Below, in pieces: positions 5,435-5,619 of a DNA stretch of 5,619 nucleotides (position 1 is its first letter; every line of letters starts with the position of its first letter). Source of the DNA: Deltaproteobacteria bacterium (GTDB taxonomy: Bacteria > Desulfobacterota > Desulfarculia > Adiutricales > Adiutricaceae); contig JAISZP010000128.1 in the NCBI GenBank assembly GCA_031269135.1, positions 1 to 5,619 on the forward strand, in the 5' to 3' direction. The position numbers and the translations under genes are program-made. Under the pieces are notes generated by a model, which ran no database searches, was not told the DNA's origin, and worked only from the letters and a program-made list of their open reading frames with translations.

Positions 5435-5457
5435 GTCAAACAATCAATCAATCGCTC

Positions 5458-5512
5458 CGTCGGTCGGCAAACTATGGCGATGCCGATGCCGACGCCATAA
5501 CCGACGCCGACC
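5458..5512. repeat. Nested inverted repeat, potentially structured
   Basis: The outer arms CGTCGGT (5458-5464) and ACCGACG (5500-5506) and the inner arms TATGGCG (5473-5479) and CGCCATA (5493-5499) are all perfect. On the 3' side the two stems abut, so together they make 14 pairs interrupted only by an 8-base bulge (5465-5472), with a 13-base loop. An alternative pairing joins GGTCGGC (5462-5468) to GCCGACC (5506-5512). No U tract follows on either strand, so it is not a plain terminator. Confidence 0.6.
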
Positions 5513-5598
5513 AATTCTTTCCGCCCAAAAAGCGACCAAAAAAGTGGCCGCCCAAAGGCAAAACAATATTATACACTAAAGCTTTAAAGAGTAAAAAA

Positions 5599-5619
5599 AT
5601 GCGACTACTGAACCCGAAT
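5599..5619 (+). CDS. Possible start of a plus-strand gene, cut by the window edge
   Basis: ATG at 5599 opens a frame reading MRLLNPN that runs to the window edge. A weak AGAG lies 7 bases upstream, and TATTAT at 5567-5572 could be a -10 box, without a clear -35. If real, it is divergent from the HD-GYP gene and the region between is a shared promoter zone. Seven codons do not allow any call of function. Confidence 0.25.

Larger units (their letters stand above)
5098..5598. other. Right-hand intergenic region without a supported gene
   Basis: About 500 bases hold no convincing gene. Open frames exist, for example a plus-strand frame at 5259-5579, but its product is rich in Asn, Gln, Arg and Ser with no fold-like pattern. 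The region has short repeats (5138-5157 and 5385-5434), inverted repeats (5226-5269, 5308-5319 and 5458-5512) and an unusual density of CCGAC/GTCGG. Its plus strand is biased to A and C around 5380-5450. Confidence 0.55.

Noticed and set aside
5385..5453. CRISPR array
   Set aside because: The repeat units are 16-17 bp, diverged and without spacers, and no cas gene is present.
5259..5579. Plus-strand open frame of 106 codons with a TTG start
   Set aside because: The composition is low in complexity (Asn, Gln, Arg, Ser), it spans tandem and inverted repeats, and no ribosome site is present.

Overview
The window looks like a bacterial chromosome segment, most likely from a deltaproteobacterial (Desulfobacterota-type) lineage. 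The grounds are a metX-metW pair, which is a proteobacterial arrangement, and a zinc-ribbon (CxxC...CxxC) form of ribosomal protein L28, which is not the form in enterobacteria. This placement is an inference from gene content. About three quarters of the window is coding, and every well-supported gene is on the minus strand. Both ends hold long stretches without a convincing gene.

Layout in order of minus-strand transcription, right to left: (1) 5012-5619, a repeat-rich, AC-biased intergenic region with a good minus-strand promoter at 5042-5070 and several inverted repeats. (2) 3710-5011, a REC + HD-GYP response regulator, probably a cyclic-di-GMP phosphodiesterase. (3) 3586-3709, a short regulatory gap with a 25-bp tandem duplication. 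One copy carries the -35 box of a likely promoter. (4) 1707-3585, a tight three-gene operon: a histidine-phosphatase-family enzyme, metX (4-base ATGA overlap) and metW (11-base gap, TTG start). (5) 752-941, a gap with a 12-bp palindrome. (6) 527-751, rpmB (L28), followed by a stem-loop terminator at 421-458. (7) 1-420, no supported gene, with short tandem repeats.

MetX activates homoserine by acylation, the first committed step towards methionine. MetW is a methyltransferase-fold protein that is the usual partner of MetX. The phosphatase is translationally coupled to metX, but its substrate cannot be read from the sequence. The HD-GYP gene has its own promoter and is a separate signalling unit; rpmB is a housekeeping gene.

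I found no clear new multi-gene system. The least explained parts are non-coding: the duplicated promoter repeat before the metX operon, inverted repeats at the starts of two transcription units, a GGYCTATAG word ahead of all three transcription units, and a nested, potentially structured element at 5458-5512.
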